Shown one piece after another: positions 31,702 to 40,554 of a stretch of DNA of 64,000 bases. Positions within the stretch are counted from its first letter, which is position 1, and the number at the start of each line of letters is the position of its first letter. The notes beneath the pieces are model-generated. The model was not told the DNA's origin. It saw nothing but the letters and a program-made list of their open reading frames with translations, and did no database searches. The DNA comes from Streptomyces omiyaensis (GTDB lineage: Bacteria; Actinomycetota; Actinomycetes; Streptomycetales; Streptomycetaceae), in assembly GCF_014650895.1 (NCBI RefSeq), contig NZ_BMVV01000016.1, positions 62,001 through 126,000 on the forward strand, written 5' to 3'. Both the position numbers and the translations under genes were made by a program.

Positions 31702-33545
31702 CGTACGCGGGGTCCCACCGGCTCGGCGTCCTGTCGCTGGACGTCGACAGGGACGTGTTTGAACTCCGCAGGCAGGGACAGTTGCTCTGCAAAGCCCTGG
31801 GGCTGAAGGGCCATGAGCTGGTCCGCGTGGTAACCGTGCTGAGCGAGGTGGGGCGTGATCTGCTGGGATCTTCCGGACTCCAGGTGGAGCTCCGGGCCGA
31901 GGAGCGGTCCGAAGGGGCCTGCTTTCTCGCCTCCTTCACCTGGAGGGGTTCCGGCCGCCCCGGTGCGGAGACCGTGCGGGCGGCGCGCCGGCTCCTCGAC
32001 CGCAGCGAGTACCGCACCTCGGAGGAAGGGCACACCCTGACAGTGGGACAGCGGCTGCCCTCGACGGGCACTTCCCGCCGACAGCTCATCGAGCAGGCCC
32101 ACGGGGCGGTCCTCGGTTCGGGCGACCTCAGCATGAGCGAGGAACTGCGTTCGCAGAACCGCCAGCTGCTCCGGGCCCTGGAGGAGTCGCGGGCCCAGCA
32201 GGAGGAGCTGCGGCGGCTGAACGAGGAGCTGGAGGAGACCAACAAGGGGGTGGTCGCCCTCTACAGCGAGTTGTCCTCGGAGCTGGAGGAGACCAACACG
32301 GGCGTGGTCGCCCTCTACGCCGAGCTGGAGGACAAGACGCGGCAGCTGCGTCTGGCCAGCGAGGCCAAGACGAGGTTCTGGGCCAACGTCAGCCACGAGC
32401 TGCGCGCCCCGGTCAACTCGGTCATCTCCCTGGCGCGGCTGCTCATGGCCTCCGACGCCGATCCGCTGACGCCGGACCAGCGGCAGCAGCTCTCCCTGAT
32501 AGCCGGTTCCGGCAGCACCCTCCTGGCTCTCGTGGAGGAGCTCCTGGACGTGGCCAAGGCGGAATCCGGGCGGCTGGAGCCGGCGCCGGCCGACACCGAT
32601 CTGCGGACCCTGCTGCACCAGCTCCGCGGAACCCTGGGCGGCACGGCACACGAGGGGGTCCGTCTCGACATTCCCGACGTGTCCGATTTTCCCCGGCTGG
32701 TCACCGACGAGGTGATGCTGACCCGCGTCCTGCGCAACGTCCTGTCCAACGGGCTGAAGTTCACCACGTCGGGCGAGGTCAGGCTGACGGTCGAGACGGA
32801 GACGCGGGGCGGACGGACCTGGTTCGTGTTCACCACCACCGATACGGGCATCGGGATTCCGCTGGATCAGCAGGACCGGGTGTTCGAGGAGTTCTACCAG
32901 GTGCTGGGGATGCACCAGCGCGGACAGTCCGGGACCGGCCTGGGGCTGCCGTACGCACGCCGGCTCACCACGATCCTGGGGGGCACCCTCGCGCTGAGCA
33001 GTGCCCCGGGCGAGGGGACCACCGTGCGCGTGGACGTGCCTGCCGAGCTCGACGCGCCCGCCGCGAACGCGTCGGATCCGGACCGGGACGCACCCCGGAC
33101 CGCGGAACCCGTGGGCCGGCTCGGCTCCCTCGTGGTGGTGGACGACGACCCGACGTTCCTCGGTCTGCTGCGGCCGACGCTGGAGCGCATCGCCGAAGAG
33201 GTCACCGAGGTCACGGTCAGCTCGCGGGCCTTCGAGGTGATCCGGAAGCGCAAGCCGGACGCGATCCTGGTCGACCTCGTCATGCCCGCGCCGGACGGCT
33301 ACACCCTGCTCGGAGTGCTCGCCCGCGACCCGGTCACGGCGCGCATCCCCGTGGTGGTGCTGACCTCCACCGACCCCAGCGAAGTGGACCGGACCCGGCT
33401 CACCCATGCCCGTTCCGTACTGAACAAGACCCATCTCGACCGGGAGCGCATCCTGCTGGCCCTGGGGCTCGCCCCGGCCGTGTCCGCTCCCGCTTCCCCC
33501 GTGGCGGGCGACGCGCCCGCCGAGAGCGGCAGGACGACAGCGTGA
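31698..33545 (+). CDS. Hybrid histidine kinase with N-terminal GHKL-like part, coiled coil and receiver
   Basis: GTG 31698 overlaps the previous stop (GTGA). The 615-residue product has an N-terminal region of about 140 residues resembling an RsbT/anti-sigma accessory domain, a coiled coil (about 145-215) with two near-identical ELEETNxGVVALYxEL units, HisKA with WANVSHELRAPVNSV, HATPase_c (NVLSNGLKFTTSGEV, TDTGIGIPLDQQDRVFEEF, GTGLGLPYARRL), and a C-terminal receiver (about 475-590) with VVVDDDPTFLGLLRP and phosphoacceptor Asp in ILVDLVMPAPDG. It lacks transmembrane segments, so it senses cytoplasmic cues. It probably feeds the receiver-phosphatase encoded next. Confidence 0.9.
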   Translation: MTYAGSHRLGVLSLDVDRDVFELRRQGQLLCKALGLKGHELVRVVTVLSEVGRDLLGSSGLQVELRAEERSEGACFLASFTWRGSGRPGAETVRAARRLLDRSEYRTSEEGHTLTVGQRLPSTGTSRRQLIEQAHGAVLGSGDLSMSEELRSQNRQLLRALEESRAQQEELRRLNEELEETNKGVVALYSELSSELEETNTGVVALYAELEDKTRQLRLASEAKTRFWANVSHELRAPVNSVISLARLLMASDADPLTPDQRQQLSLIAGSGSTLLALVEELLDVAKAESGRLEPAPADTDLRTLLHQLRGTLGGTAHEGVRLDIPDVSDFPRLVTDEVMLTRVLRNVLSNGLKFTTSGEVRLTVETETRGGRTWFVFTTTDTGIGIPLDQQDRVFEEFYQVLGMHQRGQSGTGLGLPYARRLTTILGGTLALSSAPGEGTTVRVDVPAELDAPAANASDPDRDAPRTAEPVGRLGSLVVVDDDPTFLGLLRPTLERIAEEVTEVTVSSRAFEVIRKRKPDAILVDLVMPAPDGYTLLGVLARDPVTARIPVVVLTSTDPSEVDRTRLTHARSVLNKTHLDRERILLALGLAPAVSAPASPVAGDAPAESGRTTA

Positions 33546-35194
33546 TCCCCGAACCGTCCCCGTCCGACAACTCGCCGGCGAGCATCCTCGTCGTGGACGA
33601 CAACCCGACGAACCGGTACGTGCTGAGGACCACGCTGTCGCGGGCGGGTCACACGGTCGTCGAGGCCGAGGACGGCACCCGGGCACTGACCATCCTGAAG
33701 GCCGGTGAACCGCTGCCGGAGGTCGCCCTCGTCGACGTGCGCCTGCCCGACATGACCGGGTTCGACGTCTGCGAGCGCATCAAGGCGGATCCCGTCACGG
33801 CGGCTCTCCCGGTCATCCACGTCTCCGCGTCGGCGATCACCGCCACCGACCGGACGCAGGGCCTCAATCGCGGGGCCGACGCCTACCTGACCGAACCCAT
33901 CGCCCCGGACGAGCTCCTCGCCACCGTCACCGCCGCCCTGCGCTACGCACGCGCCCGGCGCCGGGCCGAGCACCTGGCCGACCGTCTCCTGCACCTCAAC
34001 GAAGCCACCCATCTGCTCTACCACGCGGACACCGCCGCCGAGGTCGCACGAGCGGCGGCGGAAGGCGCCGCGATCGTGCTGGGAACGACGGCGGTGGCGA
34101 CCCTCATCTCTCCGCACGGCGAACCCACATCGGCGGTCGGCACGGCGGCACGGGCCGGCCGAAGGACCCCCGGCCCGGACGCCGCGACCGCCTCCGGCGA
34201 CGCCGTCGGCGAGTTCGACGTGCGGGAACTGCCGTCGTACCAGGAGCTCGGCGAGCGCACCGGCACCCGGCTCCTGCGGGTCGACGCCGAGTCCTGGCCG
34301 GACTTTCCCCGGCACCTGATACCCGGAGGCGTGCTTGCCGCCGGTATCGCCCGGGCCAAGCCGGGGCGCCCCCCGGTCTGCCTCGCCGTACCCACCGGTG
34401 CCGTGGTGACCTCGGACGACGAGCGGCTGCTCACCCAGCTGGCCCAGGCGTGCGCCCTGGCCCTGGAAGCGCTGCGCAGCTACACGGAGGAGCACGACCT
34501 GGCGCTGACGCTCCAGCGGAGCTTCCTTCCCGACACCCTGCCCCGTTCTCCGCTGGCCGATCTGGCGGTGCGCTATCTGCCCGCCAGCGAGCACGCGGAG
34601 ATCGGCGGTGACTTCTACGAGGCGCTGCCCACCCGGGGCGGGCTCCTGCTCGCCGTCGGAGACGTGGCGGGCCATTCCCTCGACGCGGCCATGCTGATGG
34701 GACAGATCCGCCATGCCCTGCGCGCCTACGCGATCGAGGAGCACTCGCCGCGGGCGATCCTCGACCGGATCGAGAACCTGCTCACGGCCATCGAGGCTCC
34801 GCTCACCCTCACTCTGTGCATCGTTCTCGTGGACGGCGACACGGGACTGCTGCACGTCGCCAACGCCGGGCACCTGCCTCCGCTTCTGCGCACCCCGGAC
34901 GGAGACGTCCGTTTCATCGAGGACCACGGTCCCCTTCTGGGCCTGAGGCTCCCTCAGCCGCCGGCGGCGGAGGTGGCGGCGCCGGCGGGATCGGTGCTCG
35001 TCATGACGACGGACGGCCTGATCGAGCGGCGCCACGAGGACATCGGGGACTCGCTGACACGGCTGGCCGGCGTCATGGGGACGCTGCCGGCCGATGTGGA
35101 GAAGGTGTGCGACGGCCTGCTGACGGCGTTCCCGCCCGACGGGGAGGACGACGTCGCCCTGATGGCGGTCCGTGTCACGGGCCCGGCGGGGTGA
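33542..35194 (+). CDS. Receiver-PP2C (SpoIIE/RsbU-type) response regulator phosphatase
   Basis: A 550-residue protein from GTG 33542, again in a GTGA overlap. An N-terminal receiver (about 12-130) has ILVVDDNPTNRYVLR, phosphoacceptor ALVDVRLPDMTGFD and the conserved Lys position replaced in AYLTEPIAPDE (Thr-Glu instead of Lys-Pro). A GAF-like middle (about 140-310) follows. The PP2C domain (about 330-550) has ALTLQRSFLPDTLP, EIGGDFYEALP, GDVAGHSLDAAMLMGQ and EDDVALMAVRV. It would dephosphorylate STAS antagonists in response to kinase input. The receiver's substituted switch residue suggests altered phospho-signalling. Confidence 0.92.
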   Translation: MIPEPSPSDNSPASILVVDDNPTNRYVLRTTLSRAGHTVVEAEDGTRALTILKAGEPLPEVALVDVRLPDMTGFDVCERIKADPVTAALPVIHVSASAITATDRTQGLNRGADAYLTEPIAPDELLATVTAALRYARARRRAEHLADRLLHLNEATHLLYHADTAAEVARAAAEGAAIVLGTTAVATLISPHGEPTSAVGTAARAGRRTPGPDAATASGDAVGEFDVRELPSYQELGERTGTRLLRVDAESWPDFPRHLIPGGVLAAGIARAKPGRPPVCLAVPTGAVVTSDDERLLTQLAQACALALEALRSYTEEHDLALTLQRSFLPDTLPRSPLADLAVRYLPASEHAEIGGDFYEALPTRGGLLLAVGDVAGHSLDAAMLMGQIRHALRAYAIEEHSPRAILDRIENLLTAIEAPLTLTLCIVLVDGDTGLLHVANAGHLPPLLRTPDGDVRFIEDHGPLLGLRLPQPPAAEVAAPAGSVLVMTTDGLIERRHEDIGDSLTRLAGVMGTLPADVEKVCDGLLTAFPPDGEDDVALMAVRVTGPAG

Positions 35195-35254
35195 GGGAGG
35201 GCCGCATCGGCGGCCTTCGGTCCCGTCGGCGCCGCGGAGCGGTGGCGCGCGCGG

Positions 35255-35611
35255 TCAGGGCCGGTCGGGTCCCAGCGCGTCGGCGGCCGTGGGCGCGAAA
35301 CTGAAGACCTGGTCCAGGCCCATGATCGTGAAAACGCGGGTCAGGTCGTCGTTCACGCCCGCGAGGGAAAGGGCGCACCCGGTCGCATGCGCCTTCTGGT
35401 AGGCACCGACGAGGACGGTCACCCCGGTGGAGTCGCAGTAAGTGAGCGCGGTGAGATCGAGGACGACACGGGCGCCCGGGGCGAACAGCTCCCCCCCGAG
35501 CCACCGGGCGAGGAGCGGCGCGGTGTGGTGGTCGAGTTCACCGTCCACGACCAAGACGGTGGCGCCCGGTGCGGCGGGCCGGGGGCTGACGGTGAGGGTG
35601 TGCTCGTTCAC
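35255..35611 (-). CDS. STAS-domain anti-sigma factor antagonist
   Basis: A 118-residue protein from GTG 35611 with AGGAGA 5 nt upstream. It is a single STAS domain with VVLDLTALTYCDSTGVTVLVGAY, where the serine is the predicted phosphorylation site, and a C-terminal LTRVFTIMGLDQVFSF typical of SpoIIAA/RsbV-type antagonists. It is divergent from the large sensor gene and converges on the receiver-phosphatase gene. A likely partner is the GHKL kinase domain of one of the neighbouring multi-domain proteins. Confidence 0.92.
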   Translation of the reverse strand: MNEHTLTVSPRPAAPGATVLVVDGELDHHTAPLLARWLGGELFAPGARVVLDLTALTYCDSTGVTVLVGAYQKAHATGCALSLAGVNDDLTRVFTIMGLDQVFSFAPTAADALGPDRP

Positions 35612-35972
35612 CGGTTCTCCTGTGCGGCTGGGGTGGGTACGGGCGGCCGGTCCGGGCGAGGAGGTGTGGAGCAACGGCCTCGTCCCCGATGTCCTCCGCC
35701 TCTCCACGGCTCGACGAAGTATGTGTCACCGGCCTCCCTGCCGGGCGGGCCCATGCGCACCGGACCCCGCTTCTCCGCCGCGGCCTCGCGGGTCATGCGC
35801 ACACGCCCTCGGATGCGGTGACAGGTTTATCCTACGGATCATGCCCTGTTCTCGCGGCACGCGGGCGTGTCGGCCGGGGATCGGGGCAGGCGCGCGTGGC
35901 CGGCGCCCCCACGAACCCGGTGCGACGGCGTGATGCGGGGAACGGCGGAACACGGAAAAGGGAGGACTGTCG
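35612..35972. other. Divergent intergenic region between STAS gene and giant sensor gene
   Basis: No gene is supported in this 361-bp stretch. An AT-richer patch at 35821-35842 (ACAGGTTTATCCTACGGATC) about 130-150 bp before the sensor start is the best promoter candidate. A ribosome site GGAGG precedes GTG 35973. Confidence 0.4.
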
Positions 35973-38900
35973 GTGGTCGAGGGCGAGGGCCTGAAGTCCC
36001 CCGTGCCGGAAGCGGGCCCGCCCGGGGCGTTCGCCGCCGATCCGGAGATCGGCCGTGACCTCGCGGAAGTGGACTGGGCGGCGACTCCGCTGGGCCGCCC
36101 GGAGGACTGGCCGCAGAGTCTGCTCACCGCGGTCAGCATCCTGTTGTCGTCCCGCTTCTCCATGTGGATGGCGTGGGGGCCCGAGCTGACGTTCTTCTGC
36201 AACGCCGCCTACCGGCGCGACACGCTGGGACGCAAGTATCCCTGGGCGCTCGGCCGGCCGGTGCGGGAGGTCTGGGCGGAGGTCTGGGAGGACGTGCGGC
36301 CGCGTGTCGACAGCGTCCTCGCCGGAAGCTCCACGTGGGACGAGGCCCTGCTGCTGTTCCTGCGGCGCTCCGGGTTCTCCGAGGAGAGCTATCACACCTT
36401 CTCGTACAGTCCGCTCCGGGACGACGACGGCCGGGTCGTCGGCGTGCTGTGCGTCGTCAGCGAGGAGACCGACCGCGTCGTCGCCGAACGCCGGATGAGC
36501 ACGCTGCGGGACCTGGGGTCGGTTCCCCTCGCGCTTCTGACCGAGCAGGAGTCGGTCGCCTTCGCCAGCCGGCAGCTGGAGCGCAACACCAAGGACCTGC
36601 CGTTCACCCTCACGTACCTGTTCCAGGAGGACGGCTCGGCCCGGCTGGAGGCGTCGACCGGAATCGCCGCGGGGCACCCCGCGGCCCCCGAGAGGCTGGT
36701 GGCCGACGACGCGTCGGCCCCGTGGCCGGTGCCGTGGCCGGCGGGGCGGGAGACCCGGCAGGAGACCGTTCCGGTGGCGCTGGACGGTCCGGCCCACGCG
36801 GCCCTGCCCGGCGGTGCCTGGCCGGAACCGCCCACGCACGCGCTGATCACGCCGCTGCCGGGCCAGGACACCACGCCGTACGGCTTCCTCGTGACCGCCC
36901 TGAACCGCTACCGGCCGCTGGACGAGGACTACCGCGGCTTCGTCGAGCTGGTCGCGGGACACCTCTCGGCCGGCGTCTCCCGTGCCCGCAGCTATCGGGC
37001 GCAGCAACGGCGTGCGGAGGAGCTCGCCGAGCTCGACCGGGCCAAGACCACCTTCTTCTCCAACATCAGCCACGAGTTCAGGACCCCCCTGACCCTGATC
37101 ATGGGTCCCGTCGAGGAACTGCGGACCCGGTTGGCCGACGCCGGTGCCGCGGTGCGCGAGGAACTCGACGTCATCCACCGCAACGGACTGCGGATGGGCC
37201 GGCTGGTCAATAACCTGCTCGAGTTCTCCCGCATCGAGGCCGGGCGCGTGGAGGCGCGCTACGAGCCCGTGGACCTGGCCGCGGTCACCGCCGACCTGGC
37301 CAGCGTGTTCCGTTCCGCCGTCGACAGGGCCGGGATCGGTCTCGTGGTCGACTGCCGGCCGCTGCGGGTCCCGGTGTACGTGGACCGCGGCATGTGGGAG
37401 AAGGTCGTCCTCAACCTGCTCTCCAACGCGCTGAAGTTCACCTTCGAGGGGACGATCGGGGTCTCCGTGCGGGCGGAGGGGGCGCAGGCGGTGGTGGTGG
37501 TCACGGACACCGGCACGGGGGTGCCGGAACACGAGGTCCCCCGGCTCTTCGAGCGCTTCCACCGCGTCGCGCACGCCCGCGCGCGCTCCGGCGAGGGCAG
37601 CGGCATCGGACTCGCCCTGGTCCGGGAGCTGGTGCTCCTGCACGGCGGTGTGATCACGGTCCGGTCCGCCGAGGGCCGGGGCACACGGTTCACGGTGCGC
37701 CTGCCCTTCGGTACGGCGCACCTGCCTCCGGAAGCAGTGGCCCCCGCGGGCCCGCCGGCCACCACGGGCGACACCGCCGAGCCGTACCTGCAGGAGGCGC
37801 TGCGCTGGCTTCCCGAACCGGCGCAGGAAGGGGATCCGGTCTCCGTCGCAAGCGGCCCGGCGGCGGGAACCGTCCCGGAACCGGCCCGGAACCGCGCGGC
37901 AGCCGGCTCGACGAAGATCGTCGTGGCCGACGACAACGCGGACATGCGCGAGTACCTGACCCGTCTTTTGTCCGGTGCCGGTCACGAGGTGCGGAGCGTG
38001 CACGACGGCCAGGAGGCTCTCGCCGCGATCCGAGAGCAGGCCCCCGACCTGGTCGTCAGCGACGTCATGATGCCCCGCCTGGACGGCCTGGCGCTCGTGG
38101 CCGCGCTGCGCGCCGACCCCCGCACCGCCACCGTCCCCGTTCTGCTGCTCTCCGCCCGGGCCGGCCAGGAGGCTTCCATCGAAGGCCTGCGGGCCGGCGC
38201 GGACGACTACCTCGTCAAACCCTTCGCAGCCGGCGAACTCCTCGCCCGGGTGCGCGCCGCGGTGGAGCTCTCCCGGCTGCGCAACCACCACGCGCGCTGG
38301 CGCACCGCCCTCGTCGACTCCCTTCAGGAGGGTTTCTTCGTCTGTGACGAGGAGGGCGCGGTCATCGAGACCAACGCCGCCTTCGCCGGCATCCTCGGCT
38401 ACGGCCCCCAGGAGCTGCCCCATCCGACCCCGCATCCGTGGTGGCCCGACTCCCGGCGCGACCCGGAGGCCCACCGCCAGGCGGAGGAGTCCTTCACCCG
38501 GCTGGCCCGGGCAGGAGAGGGGTCCGCCACCGTCCCCTTCACCCATCGCGACGGGCGACGGGTCTGGGTGAGTGTCACCGTGGCCCGGGCCGAGGACCCG
38601 GACACCGGGCGGCGTGTCGTCGTGGGCACCTTCCGCGACGTCACCGCCGAGCACCACGCCGTCCGGCGCGACAACGCCCTGGCGGCTCTGAGCTCCCGGA
38701 TGTCCGAGGCGGACAGTACGACCGGCGTCCTCGCCGGCGCCCTGGAGGAGCTGCGCGGTCTGTGGCGTGCCCACCGGGTGACGGCAGCCGTCTTCACGGC
38801 CGGGGAGCGGCCCGAACTGACCGTGGCGGGAGCGCCGGTGACGTGGGACCGGCTCCCCGCCGGCGAACGGCGGCTGCTGACCGGGCTGAGCGGGCGGCCC

Positions 38901-40166
38901 CCGCTCACACCGGTGGCGGACGATCACGGCGCGGGCATCCTGGTGGAGCATCCCGACGGCCCGCTCGCGCTCCGGGTGGACCTCGGCCTCCGGCGCCCCT
39001 TCAGCGGGGAGGACGAACTGCTGCTGTCCCTGCTGGCCGGGCGACTGGCGCAGGCACTGGGCCGTGCCCGGCAGGTCGACCGGCAAAGGGAGACCGCGCT
39101 CGCCCTGCAGCGGGCCATCCTCGGTCCCTCCCGGCTTCCCGGCGGGTTCGCCGTGCGCTACGAACCCGCCGTCCGGCCCCTGGAGGTGGGCGGGGACTGG
39201 TACGACACGGTGCCCCTGGCCGACGGACGCATGGGCATCGTCGTGGGGGACTGCGTCGGCCGCGGGCTCGGAGCCGCCGCGGTCATGGGGCAGCTCCGCA
39301 GCGCGTGCCGGGCACTGCTCCTGCAGCAGCCGGATCCGGCCCGGGTCCTCATGGCACTGGACCATTTCGCGGTCGGCGTCCCCGGCGCGCTGTGCACCAC
39401 GGTGTTCTGCGGCGTGCTCGATCCGCGAACCGGAAGCCTGAGCTATTCCAGCGCCGGCCACCCCCCGGGCATCCTCACCCCCGCGGACGGCGCCACGGTC
39501 CTGCTGGAAGAGGGCCGCTCCATCCCGCTCGGCGTCCTTCCCGGGAGGGACCGTCCGACCGGCACGTGCGTCATGCCGGCCCGCTCCACCCTCCTGCTGT
39601 ACACCGACGGCCTGGTCGAACGCCGCGGGGTGCCGCTCACCCAGGGCATCGCCCGGGCGGGCCGTGCCGTCCAGGACGGCCGCGGCACGGACCTCGACGC
39701 CCTCGCCGGCGACCTGATGGCCCGTCTGGCGCCGGCGGACGGCTACGACGACGACGTCGCGCTGCTGCTCTACCGCCACCCCGCTCCCCTCGACCTCGTG
39801 TTCCCCGCCGAGTCGGGACAGCTCGCGACCGTCCGCCAGGCCCTACGCGGCTGGCTCAAGCAGTGCGACGTGCCCGCGGACACGGCCCAGAACGTCCTCG
39901 TCGCGGCCGGAGAGGCGTGCGCCAACGCGATCGAGCACGGTCACCGGGACTCCCCCGGCGACACCGTGCGTCTCCACGCCGAGACCTCGGGCGCCGCACT
40001 GCGCCTCCGCGTCGAGGACACCGGCCGCTGGAAGCGGCCCGACCCCCGGGCGCTCCCCCGCCGCGGACGCGGAGTGGCCCTCATGCGTGCTCTGATGCAG
40101 CAGGTCACCATCGTTCCCGGTCCTGCCGGGACCACCGTCGACATGCACACGAGGATCACTCCATGA
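35973..40166 (+). CDS. Giant soluble sensor: PAS-GAF-histidine kinase-receiver-PAS-GAF-PP2C-anti-sigma kinase
   Basis: A 1397-residue chain from GTG 35973 (GGAGG 8 nt upstream). Domains: PAS (about 50-165), GAF (about 170-350), HisKA with FFSNISHEFRTPLTLI (His about 374), HATPase (NLLSNALKFTFEG, TDTGTGVPEHEVPRLFERF, GSGIGLALVREL), receiver (about 648-765, IVVADDNADMREYL, DLVVSDVMMPRLDG, YLVKPFAAGE), PAS (about 775-895), GAF (about 900-1020), SpoIIE PP2C (about 1040-1245, EVGGDWYDTVPL, GDCVGRGLGAAAVMGQ, YDDDVALLLY), and a C-terminal RsbW-like ATPase (about 1255-1395, AAGEACANAIEHGH). It combines phosphorelay and partner-switching functions. ATGA overlap couples it to the STAS gene. Confidence 0.92.
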   Translation: MVEGEGLKSPVPEAGPPGAFAADPEIGRDLAEVDWAATPLGRPEDWPQSLLTAVSILLSSRFSMWMAWGPELTFFCNAAYRRDTLGRKYPWALGRPVREVWAEVWEDVRPRVDSVLAGSSTWDEALLLFLRRSGFSEESYHTFSYSPLRDDDGRVVGVLCVVSEETDRVVAERRMSTLRDLGSVPLALLTEQESVAFASRQLERNTKDLPFTLTYLFQEDGSARLEASTGIAAGHPAAPERLVADDASAPWPVPWPAGRETRQETVPVALDGPAHAALPGGAWPEPPTHALITPLPGQDTTPYGFLVTALNRYRPLDEDYRGFVELVAGHLSAGVSRARSYRAQQRRAEELAELDRAKTTFFSNISHEFRTPLTLIMGPVEELRTRLADAGAAVREELDVIHRNGLRMGRLVNNLLEFSRIEAGRVEARYEPVDLAAVTADLASVFRSAVDRAGIGLVVDCRPLRVPVYVDRGMWEKVVLNLLSNALKFTFEGTIGVSVRAEGAQAVVVVTDTGTGVPEHEVPRLFERFHRVAHARARSGEGSGIGLALVRELVLLHGGVITVRSAEGRGTRFTVRLPFGTAHLPPEAVAPAGPPATTGDTAEPYLQEALRWLPEPAQEGDPVSVASGPAAGTVPEPARNRAAAGSTKIVVADDNADMREYLTRLLSGAGHEVRSVHDGQEALAAIREQAPDLVVSDVMMPRLDGLALVAALRADPRTATVPVLLLSARAGQEASIEGLRAGADDYLVKPFAAGELLARVRAAVELSRLRNHHARWRTALVDSLQEGFFVCDEEGAVIETNAAFAGILGYGPQELPHPTPHPWWPDSRRDPEAHRQAEESFTRLARAGEGSATVPFTHRDGRRVWVSVTVARAEDPDTGRRVVVGTFRDVTAEHHAVRRDNALAALSSRMSEADSTTGVLAGALEELRGLWRAHRVTAAVFTAGERPELTVAGAPVTWDRLPAGERRLLTGLSGRPPLTPVADDHGAGILVEHPDGPLALRVDLGLRRPFSGEDELLLSLLAGRLAQALGRARQVDRQRETALALQRAILGPSRLPGGFAVRYEPAVRPLEVGGDWYDTVPLADGRMGIVVGDCVGRGLGAAAVMGQLRSACRALLLQQPDPARVLMALDHFAVGVPGALCTTVFCGVLDPRTGSLSYSSAGHPPGILTPADGATVLLEEGRSIPLGVLPGRDRPTGTCVMPARSTLLLYTDGLVERRGVPLTQGIARAGRAVQDGRGTDLDALAGDLMARLAPADGYDDDVALLLYRHPAPLDLVFPAESGQLATVRQALRGWLKQCDVPADTAQNVLVAAGEACANAIEHGHRDSPGDTVRLHAETSGAALRLRVEDTGRWKRPDPRALPRRGRGVALMRALMQQVTIVPGPAGTTVDMHTRITP

Positions 40167-40459
40167 CCACGACTCCGCTCCTCCTCACCCCCGGCCGCCG
40201 GGCGGACGACACCCCGGTCCTGAAGGCGGCCGGTGAGATCGACATGAGCAACGCCGATGCCCTCGCCTCGGCTCTCGACGCGCTGCCGGGCCGCATCGTC
40301 GTCGATCTCACGGCGGTGGAGTACCTCGACAGCGCCGCGCTGAGCGTGCTGTTCGCCCGTCACGAGCGCATCGAACTCCTCACGTCCCCCTTGATCGCCC
40401 CCGTGCTGGCGGTCTCCGGTCTCGCCGACCTCACCACCGTCCGCGAGACGGACGGCTGA
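40163..40459 (+). CDS. STAS-domain anti-sigma factor antagonist coupled to the giant sensor
   Basis: A 98-residue STAS protein starting at ATG 40163 within an ATGA overlap with the giant sensor gene. It retains GEIDMSNADALASAL and the phosphoserine context VDLTAVEYLDSAALSVLF. It is slightly short at the C-terminus. Translational coupling makes it the obvious substrate for the PP2C and GHKL kinase domains of the upstream protein, a complete switch in two genes. Confidence 0.92.
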   Translation: MTTTPLLLTPGRRADDTPVLKAAGEIDMSNADALASALDALPGRIVVDLTAVEYLDSAALSVLFARHERIELLTSPLIAPVLAVSGLADLTTVRETDG

Positions 40460-40478
40460 GGGCGGCAGGGGGGAGCCG

Positions 40479-40520
40479 GGCGTCCCGCGCCGGCCCCGTC
40501 GAGTGACGGCCCGGGACGCC
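40479..40520. terminator. Two-part hairpin between convergent genes
   Basis: Outer arms GGCGTCCCG (40479-40487) and CGGGACGCC (40512-40520) pair perfectly. An inner 5-bp stem (40496-40500 with 40505-40509) closes around GAGT. It lies between the STAS stop at 40459 and the convergent membrane-protein stop at 40555, so it could terminate both. Confidence 0.65.
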
Positions 40521-40554
40521 GGGGCCGGACCGCGTCGGAGGGGACGGCGCCGGC

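Noticed and set aside
35832..39779. A 1315-residue minus-strand open frame opposite the giant sensor
   Set aside because: The plus strand has unmistakable PAS, kinase, receiver and PP2C motifs; the antisense product is low-complexity.
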